From: Actinomycetes bacterium
Lineage (GTDB): Bacteria; Actinomycetota; Actinomycetes; Actinomycetales; Cellulomonadaceae
Length of the DNA: 55,110 nucleotides
Direction of reading: 5' to 3'
NCBI GenBank assembly: GCA_021778635.1
Contig: JAJYCD010000012.1
Span: forward strand, 1-55,110
The notes beneath the pieces are model-generated. The model was not told the origin of the DNA and made no database searches. It saw only the letters and a list, made by a program, of their open reading frames with translations. Positions 36,116 to 44,270 of the stretch are shown in pieces (positions within the stretch are counted from its first letter, which is position 1; each line of letters opens with the position of its first letter). The translations under genes and the position numbers were made by a program.

Positions 36116-37678
36116 TCAGGCCTTGGCCGGCATCCCGGTCGTCGGGCTCAGGATGAGCGTGCGGGCGTGGCCGTCGTTCCGGTCCTCGCCTGCGAACGAG
36201 AACATCGTGCTGAGCGAGCCGGCCTTCTCGTCGAACGAGAAGTTGCCGATGCGGCCGGTCTTCCAGTTGTCCTCGATGAACTTCAGGATCGAGGACTGGT
36301 CGGTCACGCTGTGGTCGACGAAGTTCGCCTTGGCGTACGGCGAGATGACGAGCAGCGGCAGGCGCGGGCCGTAGCCGCAGCGGTCGAGGTACCCGCCGGC
36401 CACGTGGTCGGTGCTCGTGCCGCAGGTCCCGCCGGCCATCAGGGCGTCGTGCGCGGGGTCGGTCGACTGGTTGACGATCGGGCCCATCTGGTGGTCGTAC
36501 CAGCCGTCGCTGTCGTCGTAGGAGATGACGACGGCCGTGCTCTTCCAGTCCGGGGACTTCTGCAGCCGGTTGATCGTGTCGACGAGGAAGGTCTGCTCGT
36601 CGAGCGGGGTCGAGTAGCCGGCGTGGCCGTCCTGGTACGCGGAGGCCTTGAGGAAGCTGACGGCCGGCATGGACTTCGCGTCGACCGCCGCCCAGAAGTC
36701 CGTCAGGTCGTACTGGTGGTTGGCCGGGCCGGCGTGGCCGATCTCCGCGACCGAGGCGGGGCGGGTGTGGTTCAGGTTCGCCGTGCTCGGGAAGTACTGG
36801 AACGGCTCGTGGTGCGCGATGTAGTCCGTGCTCGTGACGCCACCGGCGTCGGTGTGCTTCGCCGAGCAGTCGGCGAAGCCGCCCTGGAACCAGCCCCAGC
36901 TGACGTTCTTCGCGTTGAGGAGGTCGCCGACGTTCTTGTTCTTCGGGTCGGTCGACGTCGTGACGTCACGTGAGTCGCACACGTCGCCTGCGGGCTGCGG
37001 GTCGCCGATCACCGAGCCGTTGGTCGTCACGGCGGGTGACGTCTGGGCGAACCCGTGGGTCTGGCCCGAGATCAGGTTCAGGGCGCCCGGCGCCGACGGG
37101 CCGAACGTCGTCCCGTAGGAGTTGTCGCTCATGGCGAAGTGCTGGGCGTAGTTCCACATGGCCGTGACGGTGTTGCCGTCGTAGTAGCCCATCACGAGGC
37201 CCGGGCCCTTGCCGTAGTCGGCGCACGACGCCGAGCCACGCCCCACCGTCTCGACGAACTTGTCCATCAGGCCGGAGTCGAACGCCTTCTGCTCATCCGT
37301 GTACGAGTGGTCCTGGTCGCAGGTCTGCGCCTGGTCACGGCCGAGGCGGAACGGGGCGACGGAGTTCGGGTTCGAGGCGCCGAGCAGCGCGCCGGTGAGC
37401 CCGTTGACGCTCGGGGTGTTCGCCGCGGCCGTGAAACGCGGTTCGCCGGCCGGGTTGGCGGCGGTGGGGTAGGTCGCGAAGTAGTGGTCGAACGACACGT
37501 TCTCCTGGTAGATCACGACCAGGTGCGTGATCGGAGTCGTGGTCGCCGCCGTCGACGGTCGAGACGGGCCGTCGTGGTGCTCCGAGGCGGAGGCGGAGGC
37601 GACGGACGACGCGGCGATCATGACGGTCGCGGCGGCGGCGGCGAGGGCGGGTGCCAGTCGATGGCGGGTGCGCGTCAC
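36116..37678 (-). CDS. Secreted phosphoesterase (acid phosphatase/phospholipase C superfamily)
   Basis: This 520-aa protein has a Sec-type signal peptide ending near ASASEHH. The phosphoesterase-family motifs follow: HLVVIYQENVSFDHYFATYP, MWNYAQHFAMSDNSYGTTFGPSAPGALNLISGQT and VISYDDSDGWYDHQMGP. The ENxSFDHYF segment holds metal ligands and the nucleophile region in this superfamily (bacterial phospholipase C and AcpA-type phosphatases). It should hydrolyse phosphate esters outside the cell; lipid versus nucleotide or phytate substrates cannot be separated. Start GTG 37678 has GAGGAG upstream. Confidence 0.88.
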   Translation of the reverse strand: MTRTRHRLAPALAAAAATVMIAASSVASASASEHHDGPSRPSTAATTTPITHLVVIYQENVSFDHYFATYPTAANPAGEPRFTAAANTPSVNGLTGALLGASNPNSVAPFRLGRDQAQTCDQDHSYTDEQKAFDSGLMDKFVETVGRGSASCADYGKGPGLVMGYYDGNTVTAMWNYAQHFAMSDNSYGTTFGPSAPGALNLISGQTHGFAQTSPAVTTNGSVIGDPQPAGDVCDSRDVTTSTDPKNKNVGDLLNAKNVSWGWFQGGFADCSAKHTDAGGVTSTDYIAHHEPFQYFPSTANLNHTRPASVAEIGHAGPANHQYDLTDFWAAVDAKSMPAVSFLKASAYQDGHAGYSTPLDEQTFLVDTINRLQKSPDWKSTAVVISYDDSDGWYDHQMGPIVNQSTDPAHDALMAGGTCGTSTDHVAGGYLDRCGYGPRLPLLVISPYAKANFVDHSVTDQSSILKFIEDNWKTGRIGNFSFDEKAGSLSTMFSFAGEDRNDGHARTLILSPTTGMPAKA

Positions 37679-38078
37679 AGGGGGGCTCCTCAGCAGATGG
37701 ACAGGAAATCGGGACCAAGGTCCCAGGCGTGACGACCGTCCCACCGGCGTCGGGCGGGCGCCACCAACGGCGGTCGACGACGAGCGGTCGGGCCGGTGAA
37801 CGTCGGTGGGGACGGTTCCCGGCGCGGTCCGTCGTCCCAGGTCGAAGGGGTTCCGGGCGGGCCCTCGGTCCTGCATCCGCGCGGTCGCCCTGGGTAGGGT
37901 GGGGCCATCACGGCGGTGGGGCTCGCCTTCAACCGCGGCACCGATGCCGCCAACAGTCCCTGGTCTCCACGAGGGTGGCGGCTGCCGTGATGCCAGGGCG
38001 GTCCCCACGTCCAGCCGGTTGGACATCTCGTGGCCACGCGCGACCCAGAGTGGGTCGTGCGACGAGAAGGGACGCCTC
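37679..38078. other. Divergent intergenic region, phosphoesterase to enolase
   Basis: No gene was found in these 400 bases. They contain a 14-bp inverted repeat at 37711-37724, a -10-like TAGGGT at 37895-37900 on the plus strand, and the enolase ribosome-binding site (GAGAAGGGA) near 38064-38072. Confidence 0.5.
37711..37724. promoter_or_regulatory. Inverted repeat GGGACC-AA-GGTCCC
   Basis: This perfect 6-bp-arm inverted repeat lies 33 bases upstream of the phosphoesterase start. It is close in form to the DosR/DevR box core GGGACTWWAGTCCC. Function is unproven; it could also fold as a hairpin in the leader. Confidence 0.4.
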
Positions 38079-39350
38079 ATGGCGACGAACGGATCGGCCT
38101 TCACCCTCACCCGCCTGACCGCGCTGGAGATCCTGGACTCGCGCGGGAACCCCACCCTCCAGGTCGACCTCGCCCTCGGATCCGGCGCGACCGGACGGGC
38201 AGGCGTCCCCTCGGGCGCCTCCACCGGCAGCCGTGAGGCCGTCGAGCTGCGTGACGGCGACCTCTCCCGGTACGGCGGCAAGGGCGTGACCGGCGCGGTC
38301 GGCCACGTCAACGGTGAGCTGAGCGAGCTGCTGAGGTCGCGATCGTGGACCGGCCTCGCGGAGGTCGACCAGGCGATGATCGACGCCGACGGCACGCCCA
38401 CCAAGGCGCGGCTCGGTGCCAACGCGATCGTCGGGGTGTCGATGGCGCTCGCGCGAGCGCTCTCCGCGGGCGGGGAGCTCTTCACCTCGCTGGCGCCGGA
38501 CGGGGTCACCCCGCGGCTTCCGGTGCCGCACTTCAACGTCCTCAACGGAGGCGCGCATGCGCCGAACTCGCTGGACTTCCAGGAGTTCATGATCGCGCCG
38601 ATCGGTGCACCGTCGCTGCCCGAGGCCGTGCGTGCGGGCGCGGCCGTCTACGCGAAGCTCCGTGGGCTGCTCCAGGCCGCCGGGTTCGCGACCGGCCTCG
38701 GCGACGAGGGAGGCTTCGCTCCGGACATCACGCGCCCCGAGGACGTGCTCGCCCTGCTCGTGCAGGCCATCGAGGGGGCCGGGTACGACGCCGGCCCGAC
38801 GGGCGTCGCGATCGCCCTCGACCCGGCGGCGAGCGAGTTCTACCGGGACGGTGCCTACCACGTCGCCGGAGAGGAGCTGAGCAGCGCCGACATGATCGAG
38901 CGCTACGCCGCGATCGTGCGCGACTACCCGGTGTGGTCGATCGAGGACGGTCTGGCGGAGGGTGACTGGGACGGGTGGGAGGCGCTCACCGCGCGCCTCG
39001 GCGGCACGACGCAGATCGTCGGCGACGACATCTTCGTGACCAACCCGGCGATCATCACCGAAGCGATCGGTCGGCACGTCGGGAACTCGGCGCTCATCAA
39101 GCTGAACCAGATCGGCTCGGTGACGGAGACGCTCGAGGCGATGCGGCTGTGCCGCGAGGCCGGCTACACGCAGATGGTCTCGCACCGCTCGGGGGAGACG
39201 GCGGACAGCTTCATCGCGGACCTCACCGTCGCGACCGGGTGCGGCCAGCTGAAGTCCGGCGCACCCGCACGTGGCGAGCGGGTCGCCAAGTACAACCGGC
39301 TGCTGGAGATCGCTGCCGCCTACCCGCTGGCATACGGGTTGGCCGGCTGA
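38079..39350 (+). CDS. eno: Enolase (phosphopyruvate hydratase)
   Basis: At 423 aa this is a full-length enolase, which interconverts 2-phosphoglycerate and phosphoenolpyruvate. Conserved parts are visible: EILDSRGNPTLQVDL, VPSGASTGSREAVELRDGD, FNVLNGGAHAPNSLDFQEFMI, GDEGGFAPDI, metal ligands in SIEDGLAEGDWDGW and VGDDIFVTNP, and the catalytic region LIKLNQIGSVTETLEA followed by SHRSGETADSF. It is isolated from the usual actinobacterial eno neighbours (mazG, ftsB/divIC), so it may be a second copy. Confidence 0.94.
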   Translation: MATNGSAFTLTRLTALEILDSRGNPTLQVDLALGSGATGRAGVPSGASTGSREAVELRDGDLSRYGGKGVTGAVGHVNGELSELLRSRSWTGLAEVDQAMIDADGTPTKARLGANAIVGVSMALARALSAGGELFTSLAPDGVTPRLPVPHFNVLNGGAHAPNSLDFQEFMIAPIGAPSLPEAVRAGAAVYAKLRGLLQAAGFATGLGDEGGFAPDITRPEDVLALLVQAIEGAGYDAGPTGVAIALDPAASEFYRDGAYHVAGEELSSADMIERYAAIVRDYPVWSIEDGLAEGDWDGWEALTARLGGTTQIVGDDIFVTNPAIITEAIGRHVGNSALIKLNQIGSVTETLEAMRLCREAGYTQMVSHRSGETADSFIADLTVATGCGQLKSGAPARGERVAKYNRLLEIAAAYPLAYGLAG

Positions 39351-39421
39351 CCTGCCGGGGACCGCTGCGGGGACTCGTGCGCCACCGGTGCCTGCCCGCG
39401 GCGGTCCTCTCGCCACCCCTC

Positions 39422-39451
39422 TTGTCACCACGCTCTCCATCGTTGTAACGT
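39422..39451 (+). promoter_or_regulatory. Promoter of the arabinoside-locus lacI gene
   Basis: TTGTCA (39422-39427) and TAACGT (39446-39451) are 18 bases apart. The operator-like ATCGTTGTAACG at 39439-39450 overlaps the -10, suggesting autorepression. Confidence 0.6.
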
Positions 39452-39452
39452 G
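39439..39452. promoter_or_regulatory. Operator candidate, autoregulatory site
   Basis: ATCGTTGTAACGTG contains the palindrome CGTTGTAACG and shares ATCGTTGTAA with the reverse strand of the site at 40594-40606. Confidence 0.6.
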
Positions 39453-39512
39453 CGGCGTCGCGGCGCGGGAGCCGACGTCGTGCGGGTATGGACCGAGCGA
39501 GAGCGGGGCGTC

Positions 39513-40532
39513 GTGGCCACCACCATGAGGACTGTGGCGCTCGCGGCCGGCGTCTCGATCAAGACCGTCTCGAACGTCATCAACGACTACCCGCACATCC
39601 GGGAGGACACCCGGCAGCGCGTTCTCGAGGTGATCGAGGAGCTCGGTTACCAGCCGAACCTCTCTGCGCGCGGCCTCCGGTCGGGGCGCACCGGGGCGAT
39701 CAGTCTGGTGATCCCGGACCTGCGCAACGTGTACTTCGCCGAGCTGGCCGACTCGGTGATGACTGCCGCGGCGAAGCGCGGCCTGGTGGTGATGATCGAG
39801 CAGAGCGGCGGTGATCGGGAGCGGGAGCTCGAGATCCTCCGTGGGCCGCGGATGCGGATGGTCGACGGGATCCTGTACAGCGTCCTGGCGCTCGGTCAGG
39901 AGGACGCCGACCTCGTGGACGTCCCGACGCCGGTCGTGCTGCTGGGTGAGCGGATCTTCGGGGGTCCCACGGACCACGTCACGATGAAGAACGTCGAGGC
40001 GGCCCGGGCGGCGACCGAGCACATGCTCGGGACCGGACGCCGCCGCATCCTCGCCTTCGGTGCCCACGAGGACGAGGTCATCGGCTCGGCGGGCCTGCGG
40101 CTGAGGGGGTTCCGCCAGGCGTTCGAGGGCGCCGGGCTGCGCCACGACGACGCCCTCGTCGTCAACGTCGGCAACTGGCACCGGGGGGACGGCGCCGAGG
40201 CGATGCGTGGGGTCCTGGCCTCCGGCCTCGAGTTCGACGCGGTCGTCGCGTTCAACGACGCGATCGCGCTGGGCGCCATGCGCGTGATGCAGGAAGCCGG
40301 GCTGCGGATTCCCGACGACGTCGCGGTCATCGGGTTCGACAACATCGAGGAGACCCGCTACTCGCTCCCGACGCTGTCGACCATCGACCCCGGTCGTGAG
40401 GAGATCGCCGAGACGGCGGTCCGGCTCCTGATGGAGCGCATCACCGGCACCGACGAGAGGATCGCGCCTCGCGAGATCGAGGTCGATTTCCGTGTGATCC
40501 AGCGGGAGTCCAGCACCGTGACGGTTTCGTAA
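39513..40532 (+). CDS. LacI-family regulator of the arabinoside locus
   Basis: About 339 aa from GTG 39513 (ATG 39525 is an alternative). The helix-turn-helix is MRTVALAAGVSIKTVSNVINDYPHIREDTRQRV, the hinge YQPNLSARGLRSGRTGAISLVIPDLRNVYF, and the sensor domain ends VAVIGFDNIEETRYSLPTLSTIDPGREEIAETAV. It directly precedes the ABC importer and GH51 genes on the same strand. Related repeats lie at its own promoter and at the importer promoter, so it is most likely the arabinoside-responsive repressor of the locus. Confidence 0.92.
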   Translation: MATTMRTVALAAGVSIKTVSNVINDYPHIREDTRQRVLEVIEELGYQPNLSARGLRSGRTGAISLVIPDLRNVYFAELADSVMTAAAKRGLVVMIEQSGGDRERELEILRGPRMRMVDGILYSVLALGQEDADLVDVPTPVVLLGERIFGGPTDHVTMKNVEAARAATEHMLGTGRRRILAFGAHEDEVIGSAGLRLRGFRQAFEGAGLRHDDALVVNVGNWHRGDGAEAMRGVLASGLEFDAVVAFNDAIALGAMRVMQEAGLRIPDDVAVIGFDNIEETRYSLPTLSTIDPGREEIAETAVRLLMERITGTDERIAPREIEVDFRVIQRESSTVTVS

Positions 40533-40564
40533 CCCATTCTCCGCCCGGCGGAGGGGATCAGGTC

Positions 40565-40594
40565 TTGACATCGTTGAAATGGTCTGGGTAGTGT
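40565..40594 (+). promoter_or_regulatory. Promoter of the arabinoside ABC importer operon
   Basis: A consensus -35 TTGACA (40565-40570) is followed after 18 bases by TAGTGT (40589-40594). Both elements flank or touch operator-like repeats, as expected for a repressed sugar operon. Confidence 0.75.
40570..40583. promoter_or_regulatory. Operator half-site in the promoter spacer
   Basis: ATCGTTGAAATGGT shares the ATCGTTGNAA core with the other two sites of the locus and lies between the -35 and -10 boxes. Confidence 0.45.
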
Positions 40595-40606
40595 CGTTTA
40601 CAACGA
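40594..40606. promoter_or_regulatory. Operator candidate over the transcription start
   Basis: TCGTTTACAACGA is a palindrome with 5-bp perfect arms. It begins at the last base of the -10 box and covers the predicted transcription start, a typical LacI-family repression position. Confidence 0.65.
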
Positions 40607-40841
40607 TGTAGACGCGAGCGAGAAAGCCAGTCCCGACCGGGCTGCGATCGTTCGCCGAACTGCTCGGGGTAGAGAGGCACCACCTGCGTCGCGGCATTCT
40701 TGCGACGCGGCTCTGAATCGCACGCAACGGCGCGCCCCGGAGGTGCGCAGGCCGTTCTCGTCCGTTGTCGACTCGTTCGCGGGTCGCCCCGACGATCACG
40801 CCACCACGTTCAGACGAAGAAGTCCGATCGAAGGGATCACT

Positions 40842-42215
40842 GTGAAGAAGTCACGTGTCGCAGCGGCATTCTCCGCCGTTGCCATCGCCGCCGGGCTGGC
40901 TGCGTGCAGCGGTGGGGGCGGGACCTCCTCCGGCACCGGGGCTGCAGGGACGAGCCCCAAGCTGACCAACTGCACCAACAAGATGATGAACGGCGCGCCG
41001 CAGGTCTCGGTGTGGGCCTGGTACCCCAACATGGCGACCGTCGTCGACAACTTCAACAAGGCGCACACCGACGTCCAGGTCTGCTGGACGAATGCCGGCC
41101 AGGGCGGCGACGAGTACACCAAGGTCCAGACGGCGATCTCCGCCGGCAAGGGCCTGCCCGACGTGGTGATGCTCGAGGCCGACCACCTCTCGAGCTACGA
41201 GATCCAGAACGCGCTCGTCGACATCAGCAAGTACGGCGCGGACAAGGTCAAGGGCAACTTCTCCGCGGGCGCGTGGAAGGACGTCTCGCAGGGCAGCGCC
41301 GTCTACGCGGCGCCGGTCGACGGAGGCCCGATGGCCCTGATCTACCGCACGGACATCTTCGCGAAGTACGGGATCACGACCCCGCCCGCGACCTGGGCCG
41401 AGTACGAGGCCGATGCCCAGAAGGTCAAGGACGCCGGCGGCCCGGTGTTCGGCGACCTCGGGTCCAACGTGCCCGCGGTGATGATGGCCCTCCAGATCCA
41501 GAAGGGCGCCACGCCGTTCGCCTACGACCTGAGCAAGCCGAAGGACCTCACGGTCAACCTGGCCGACCAGCCCTCGAAGGACGTCCTCGACTACTGGGCC
41601 GGGCTCGTCAAGAAGGGCCTCGTCGGCAAGGAGGACCAGTTCACGACGGACTACATCTCCGGCGTCGTCAGCGGCAAGTACGCGACGTACGTCTCGGCTG
41701 CCTGGGCCCCCGGCTACCTGACCGGTGCCGGCGTCGGCAAGGGCGCATCCAGCGGTGTGTGGGCGGTCGCCCCGCTGCCGCAGTGGGACCCGTCGAACCC
41801 GGTGTCGGTCAACTGGGGCGGCTCGGCGTTCGCCGTCACGTCACAGGCGACGGACAAGGCCCTCGCCGCCGAGGTGGCTCTCGGCCTCTACGCCGACCCG
41901 GCCTCGCTCGACGACGGCTGGAAGACCCAGACGATCTTCCCGCTCAACCAGAGCGTCCTGACGTCCGACGCCTTCATCAACAACAAGTCCGCGTTCTTCA
42001 ACGGCCAGACGGCCAACAAGGACGTCTACATCCCGGCGGAGAACGCCTACAAGGGCATGGTGTACGCGCCCATCACCGTGTACTACTACGCGCAGCTGCA
42101 GGCCGAGCTGGTCAAGATCAACGCCGGGCAGATCAGCGGGGCCGACGCGGCGACCGAGCTGCAGGCGAACATCCTGAAGTACGCGAAGGGGCAGGGCTTC
42201 ACGGTCACCGGCTAG
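40842..42215 (+). CDS. ABC sugar-binding lipoprotein, arabinoside locus
   Basis: About 457 aa from GTG 40842 (VKKSRVAAAFSAVAIAAGLAACSG), with a clear lipobox GLAAC and a Gly/Ser/Thr linker. The mature domain, including VSVWAWYPNMATVVDNFNKAHTDVQVCWTNAGQGGDEYTKVQTAISAGKGLPDVVMLEAD, is a family-1 extracellular sugar-binding fold. The preceding GAAGGGA supports this start. Linkage to GH51 suggests arabino-oligosaccharides as ligand. A 14-bp-stem hairpin follows its stop. Confidence 0.92.
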   Translation: MKKSRVAAAFSAVAIAAGLAACSGGGGTSSGTGAAGTSPKLTNCTNKMMNGAPQVSVWAWYPNMATVVDNFNKAHTDVQVCWTNAGQGGDEYTKVQTAISAGKGLPDVVMLEADHLSSYEIQNALVDISKYGADKVKGNFSAGAWKDVSQGSAVYAAPVDGGPMALIYRTDIFAKYGITTPPATWAEYEADAQKVKDAGGPVFGDLGSNVPAVMMALQIQKGATPFAYDLSKPKDLTVNLADQPSKDVLDYWAGLVKKGLVGKEDQFTTDYISGVVSGKYATYVSAAWAPGYLTGAGVGKGASSGVWAVAPLPQWDPSNPVSVNWGGSAFAVTSQATDKALAAEVALGLYADPASLDDGWKTQTIFPLNQSVLTSDAFINNKSAFFNGQTANKDVYIPAENAYKGMVYAPITVYYYAQLQAELVKINAGQISGADAATELQANILKYAKGQGFTVTG

Positions 42216-42250
42216 CTGCCGCCGGGCCACGGCCCGACCGCAGCGGTCAC

Positions 42251-42287
42251 GACCTGGTCCCGGGGCGGCGCGTCCCGGGACCAGGTC
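42251..42287 (+). terminator. Hairpin between binding-protein and permease genes
   Basis: GACCTGGTCCCGGG (42251-42264) pairs perfectly with CCCGGGACCAGGTC (42274-42287) around a 9-base loop. Such hairpins commonly let the binding protein accumulate above the permeases, by partial termination or by mRNA protection. Confidence 0.75.
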
Positions 42288-42317
42288 ACCCCTCACCGAG
42301 ACACGAAGGACTGGCGC

Positions 42318-43274
42318 ATGTCACACGGATCAGCGCTCTCGGCGACCTCGCAGCCGAGCAGAACGGGCTCGCAGGGCCCCGCCGGGCGCGGCGGGAGCCT
42401 ACGGAGGCGGTCGGCGACCGGGTGGCTCTTCATCGCGCCGTTCGCCGTCGTCTACCTGCTCTTCCTCGTCGCGCCGCTCGCCTACGCGTTCTACCTCAGC
42501 CTCTTCAGCAAGGGGCTCGCCACCGGCACGATCTTCGCGGGGCTGGGGAACTATGCCACGGCGTTCACCGACCCGGCCTTCCTGAGCGGCGTCTGGTTCG
42601 TGCTGAAGTTCGCGGTCGTGCTGATCCCGGTGCAGATGGCGATCTCGCTCGCCGTGGCTCTCGTGCTCGACGCGATCACCACCCGCTTCGCACGTTTCGC
42701 GCGGCTGATGGTCTTTCTCCCGTACGCGATCCCGGCGGTGATCGGCGCGTTGATGTGGGGATTCCTTTACAGCCCGACATTCGGTCCGCTGCAGCAGCTG
42801 TTCAACGTCTTCGGTGGTCAGGCGCCATTCCTGCTCGGTCCGTCGCACGTGTTCGGCGGTCTGATGAACGTGGTGATCTGGCAATGGGCCGGCTACTACA
42901 TGATCATCATCTACGCCGCGCTCCAGGGAATCGACACGTCCATCTACGAGGCTGCGCGGATCGACGGCGCCAGCTCGTGGCAGCTGGCATTCCGTATCAA
43001 GGTTCCGCTGGTCTCCTCCGCGCTCGTGCTGATCCTCGTGTTCGCCTTGATCGGAACGCTCCAGTTCTTCACCGAGCCGCAGATCTTGAGGCTCGTCTCG
43101 AACGGCACGATCACACCCGAGTTCACCCCCAACATCTACGCCTACACGCAGGCGTTCTCGTACGCGAACTTCAACTACGCGTCGGCGATCTCGTTCGCCC
43201 TCGGGATCGTCGTCTTCATCGCCGTCTACGTGTTCCTCTTCTTCACTCGCAAGCGCGGGAGCTTCCTCTCATGA
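42318..43274 (+). CDS. ABC sugar importer permease (MalF-type), arabinoside locus
   Basis: This 318-aa protein has a Ser/Gly/Arg-rich cytoplasmic start and six helices beginning TGWLFIAPFAVVYLLFLVAPLAYAFYLSLF. The EAA loop is SIYEAARIDGASSWQLAFRIKVPLVSSAL. ATG 42318 follows GAAGGA. Its stop overlaps the next permease start (ATGA at 43271-43274), as in the galactoside locus. Confidence 0.93.
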   Translation: MSHGSALSATSQPSRTGSQGPAGRGGSLRRRSATGWLFIAPFAVVYLLFLVAPLAYAFYLSLFSKGLATGTIFAGLGNYATAFTDPAFLSGVWFVLKFAVVLIPVQMAISLAVALVLDAITTRFARFARLMVFLPYAIPAVIGALMWGFLYSPTFGPLQQLFNVFGGQAPFLLGPSHVFGGLMNVVIWQWAGYYMIIIYAALQGIDTSIYEAARIDGASSWQLAFRIKVPLVSSALVLILVFALIGTLQFFTEPQILRLVSNGTITPEFTPNIYAYTQAFSYANFNYASAISFALGIVVFIAVYVFLFFTRKRGSFLS

Positions 43275-44191
43275 CCACGGCACGCATCGACGCGACGCAC
43301 CGCGCGCGCGGACGTTCCCCGCAACGGCGCGTGCCGCTGCGTCCTGCCCGCCGGATCATCCCGTACCTGTTCCTGGGCACTCTGGTCGTCTACTTCCTGA
43401 CGCCGATCTGGTGGCTCTTCGTCGCCAGCACCAAGAACGTCACCGGGCTGTTCGACGGGAGCGCAGGGGCGCTCTGGTTCGACAAGACCTTCGCCCTCGG
43501 CGCGAACCTCAGCGAGCTGTTCACCTACGACGGCGGGATCTACCTCCGGTGGCTGGGCAACTCGCTCTTCTACGCGCTCGTCGGCGGTCTCGGGGCGACG
43601 GTGCTCGCGGTGCTCGCGGGATACGGCTTCGCGAAGTACCGCATCTGGGGCCGCAACTTCTTCTTCGCGCTGCTGCTCGGGTCGGTCATGGTGCCGCTCA
43701 CGGCGCTCGTGATCCCCACGTTCGTGCTGCTCTCGGGTCTCAAGCTCACGGACACGATCTGGGCCGTGATCCTGCCGTCCCTGCTCAACCCGTTCGGGGT
43801 GTACCTCATGCAGGTCTACACGGCGGACGCCGTCCCGGACGAGCTCCTCGACGCGGCCCGGGTCGACGGCGCGGGCGAGTTCCGCACCTTCTTCAGGGTG
43901 GCGCTCCCGCAGCTCCGACCGGCGTTCATCACGGTGATGCTGCTCTCCGTCGTCGCGTCCTGGAACAACTACTTCCTCCCGTTGGCGATGCTGTCCAACA
44001 CGAACCTGTTCCCGATCACGGTCGGCCTGGGGCTGTGGCAGGGCCAGGCGTCCGCCAACAACAGCGGCGGCCACTCGCTCTGGGGGCTCATCATCGTCGG
44101 CTCGTTGGTCTCCGTGATCCCGCTGGTGATCGCGTTCCTCTCGATGCAGAGGTACTGGCGCGGCGGCCTCGCCGTCGGCGCCCTGAAGTAG
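43271..44191 (+). CDS. ABC sugar importer permease (MalG-type), arabinoside locus
   Basis: This 306-aa protein has an Arg-rich N-terminus, then helices starting IIPYLFLGTLVVYFLTPIWWLFVAST. The EAA loop is ELLDAARVDGAGEFRTFFRVALPQLRPAFI. It completes the membrane part of the importer; no ATPase gene follows, so a shared MsmK-like ATPase elsewhere is likely. A short stem (44199-44205 with 44213-44219) lies between it and the GH51 gene. Confidence 0.93.
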   Translation: MTTARIDATHRARGRSPQRRVPLRPARRIIPYLFLGTLVVYFLTPIWWLFVASTKNVTGLFDGSAGALWFDKTFALGANLSELFTYDGGIYLRWLGNSLFYALVGGLGATVLAVLAGYGFAKYRIWGRNFFFALLLGSVMVPLTALVIPTFVLLSGLKLTDTIWAVILPSLLNPFGVYLMQVYTADAVPDELLDAARVDGAGEFRTFFRVALPQLRPAFITVMLLSVVASWNNYFLPLAMLSNTNLFPITVGLGLWQGQASANNSGGHSLWGLIIVGSLVSVIPLVIAFLSMQRYWRGGLAVGALK

Positions 44192-44270
44192 CGGCGTGCG
44201 CCGACGTCGCTGGTCGGCGTCGTCCCCCCGCTCCGTCCCGTTCGACCACACCCGTCTCCGAAGGATGCCC

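Larger units (their letters stand above)
40533..40841. other. Promoter and structured leader of the arabinoside operon
   Basis: These 309 bases contain no gene. They hold the operon promoter and two operator-like sites, then a leader of about 240 bases. Two stems are visible in the leader: 40686-40692 with 40702-40708 (GCGTCGC/GCGACGC), and 40726-40731 with 40751-40756 (AACGGC/GCCGTT). Confidence 0.55.

Noticed and set aside
37929..40799. 956-codon open frame on the minus strand across enolase and lacI
   Set aside because: No recognisable domain; it runs antisense to two well-supported genes and is a product of the GC bias.
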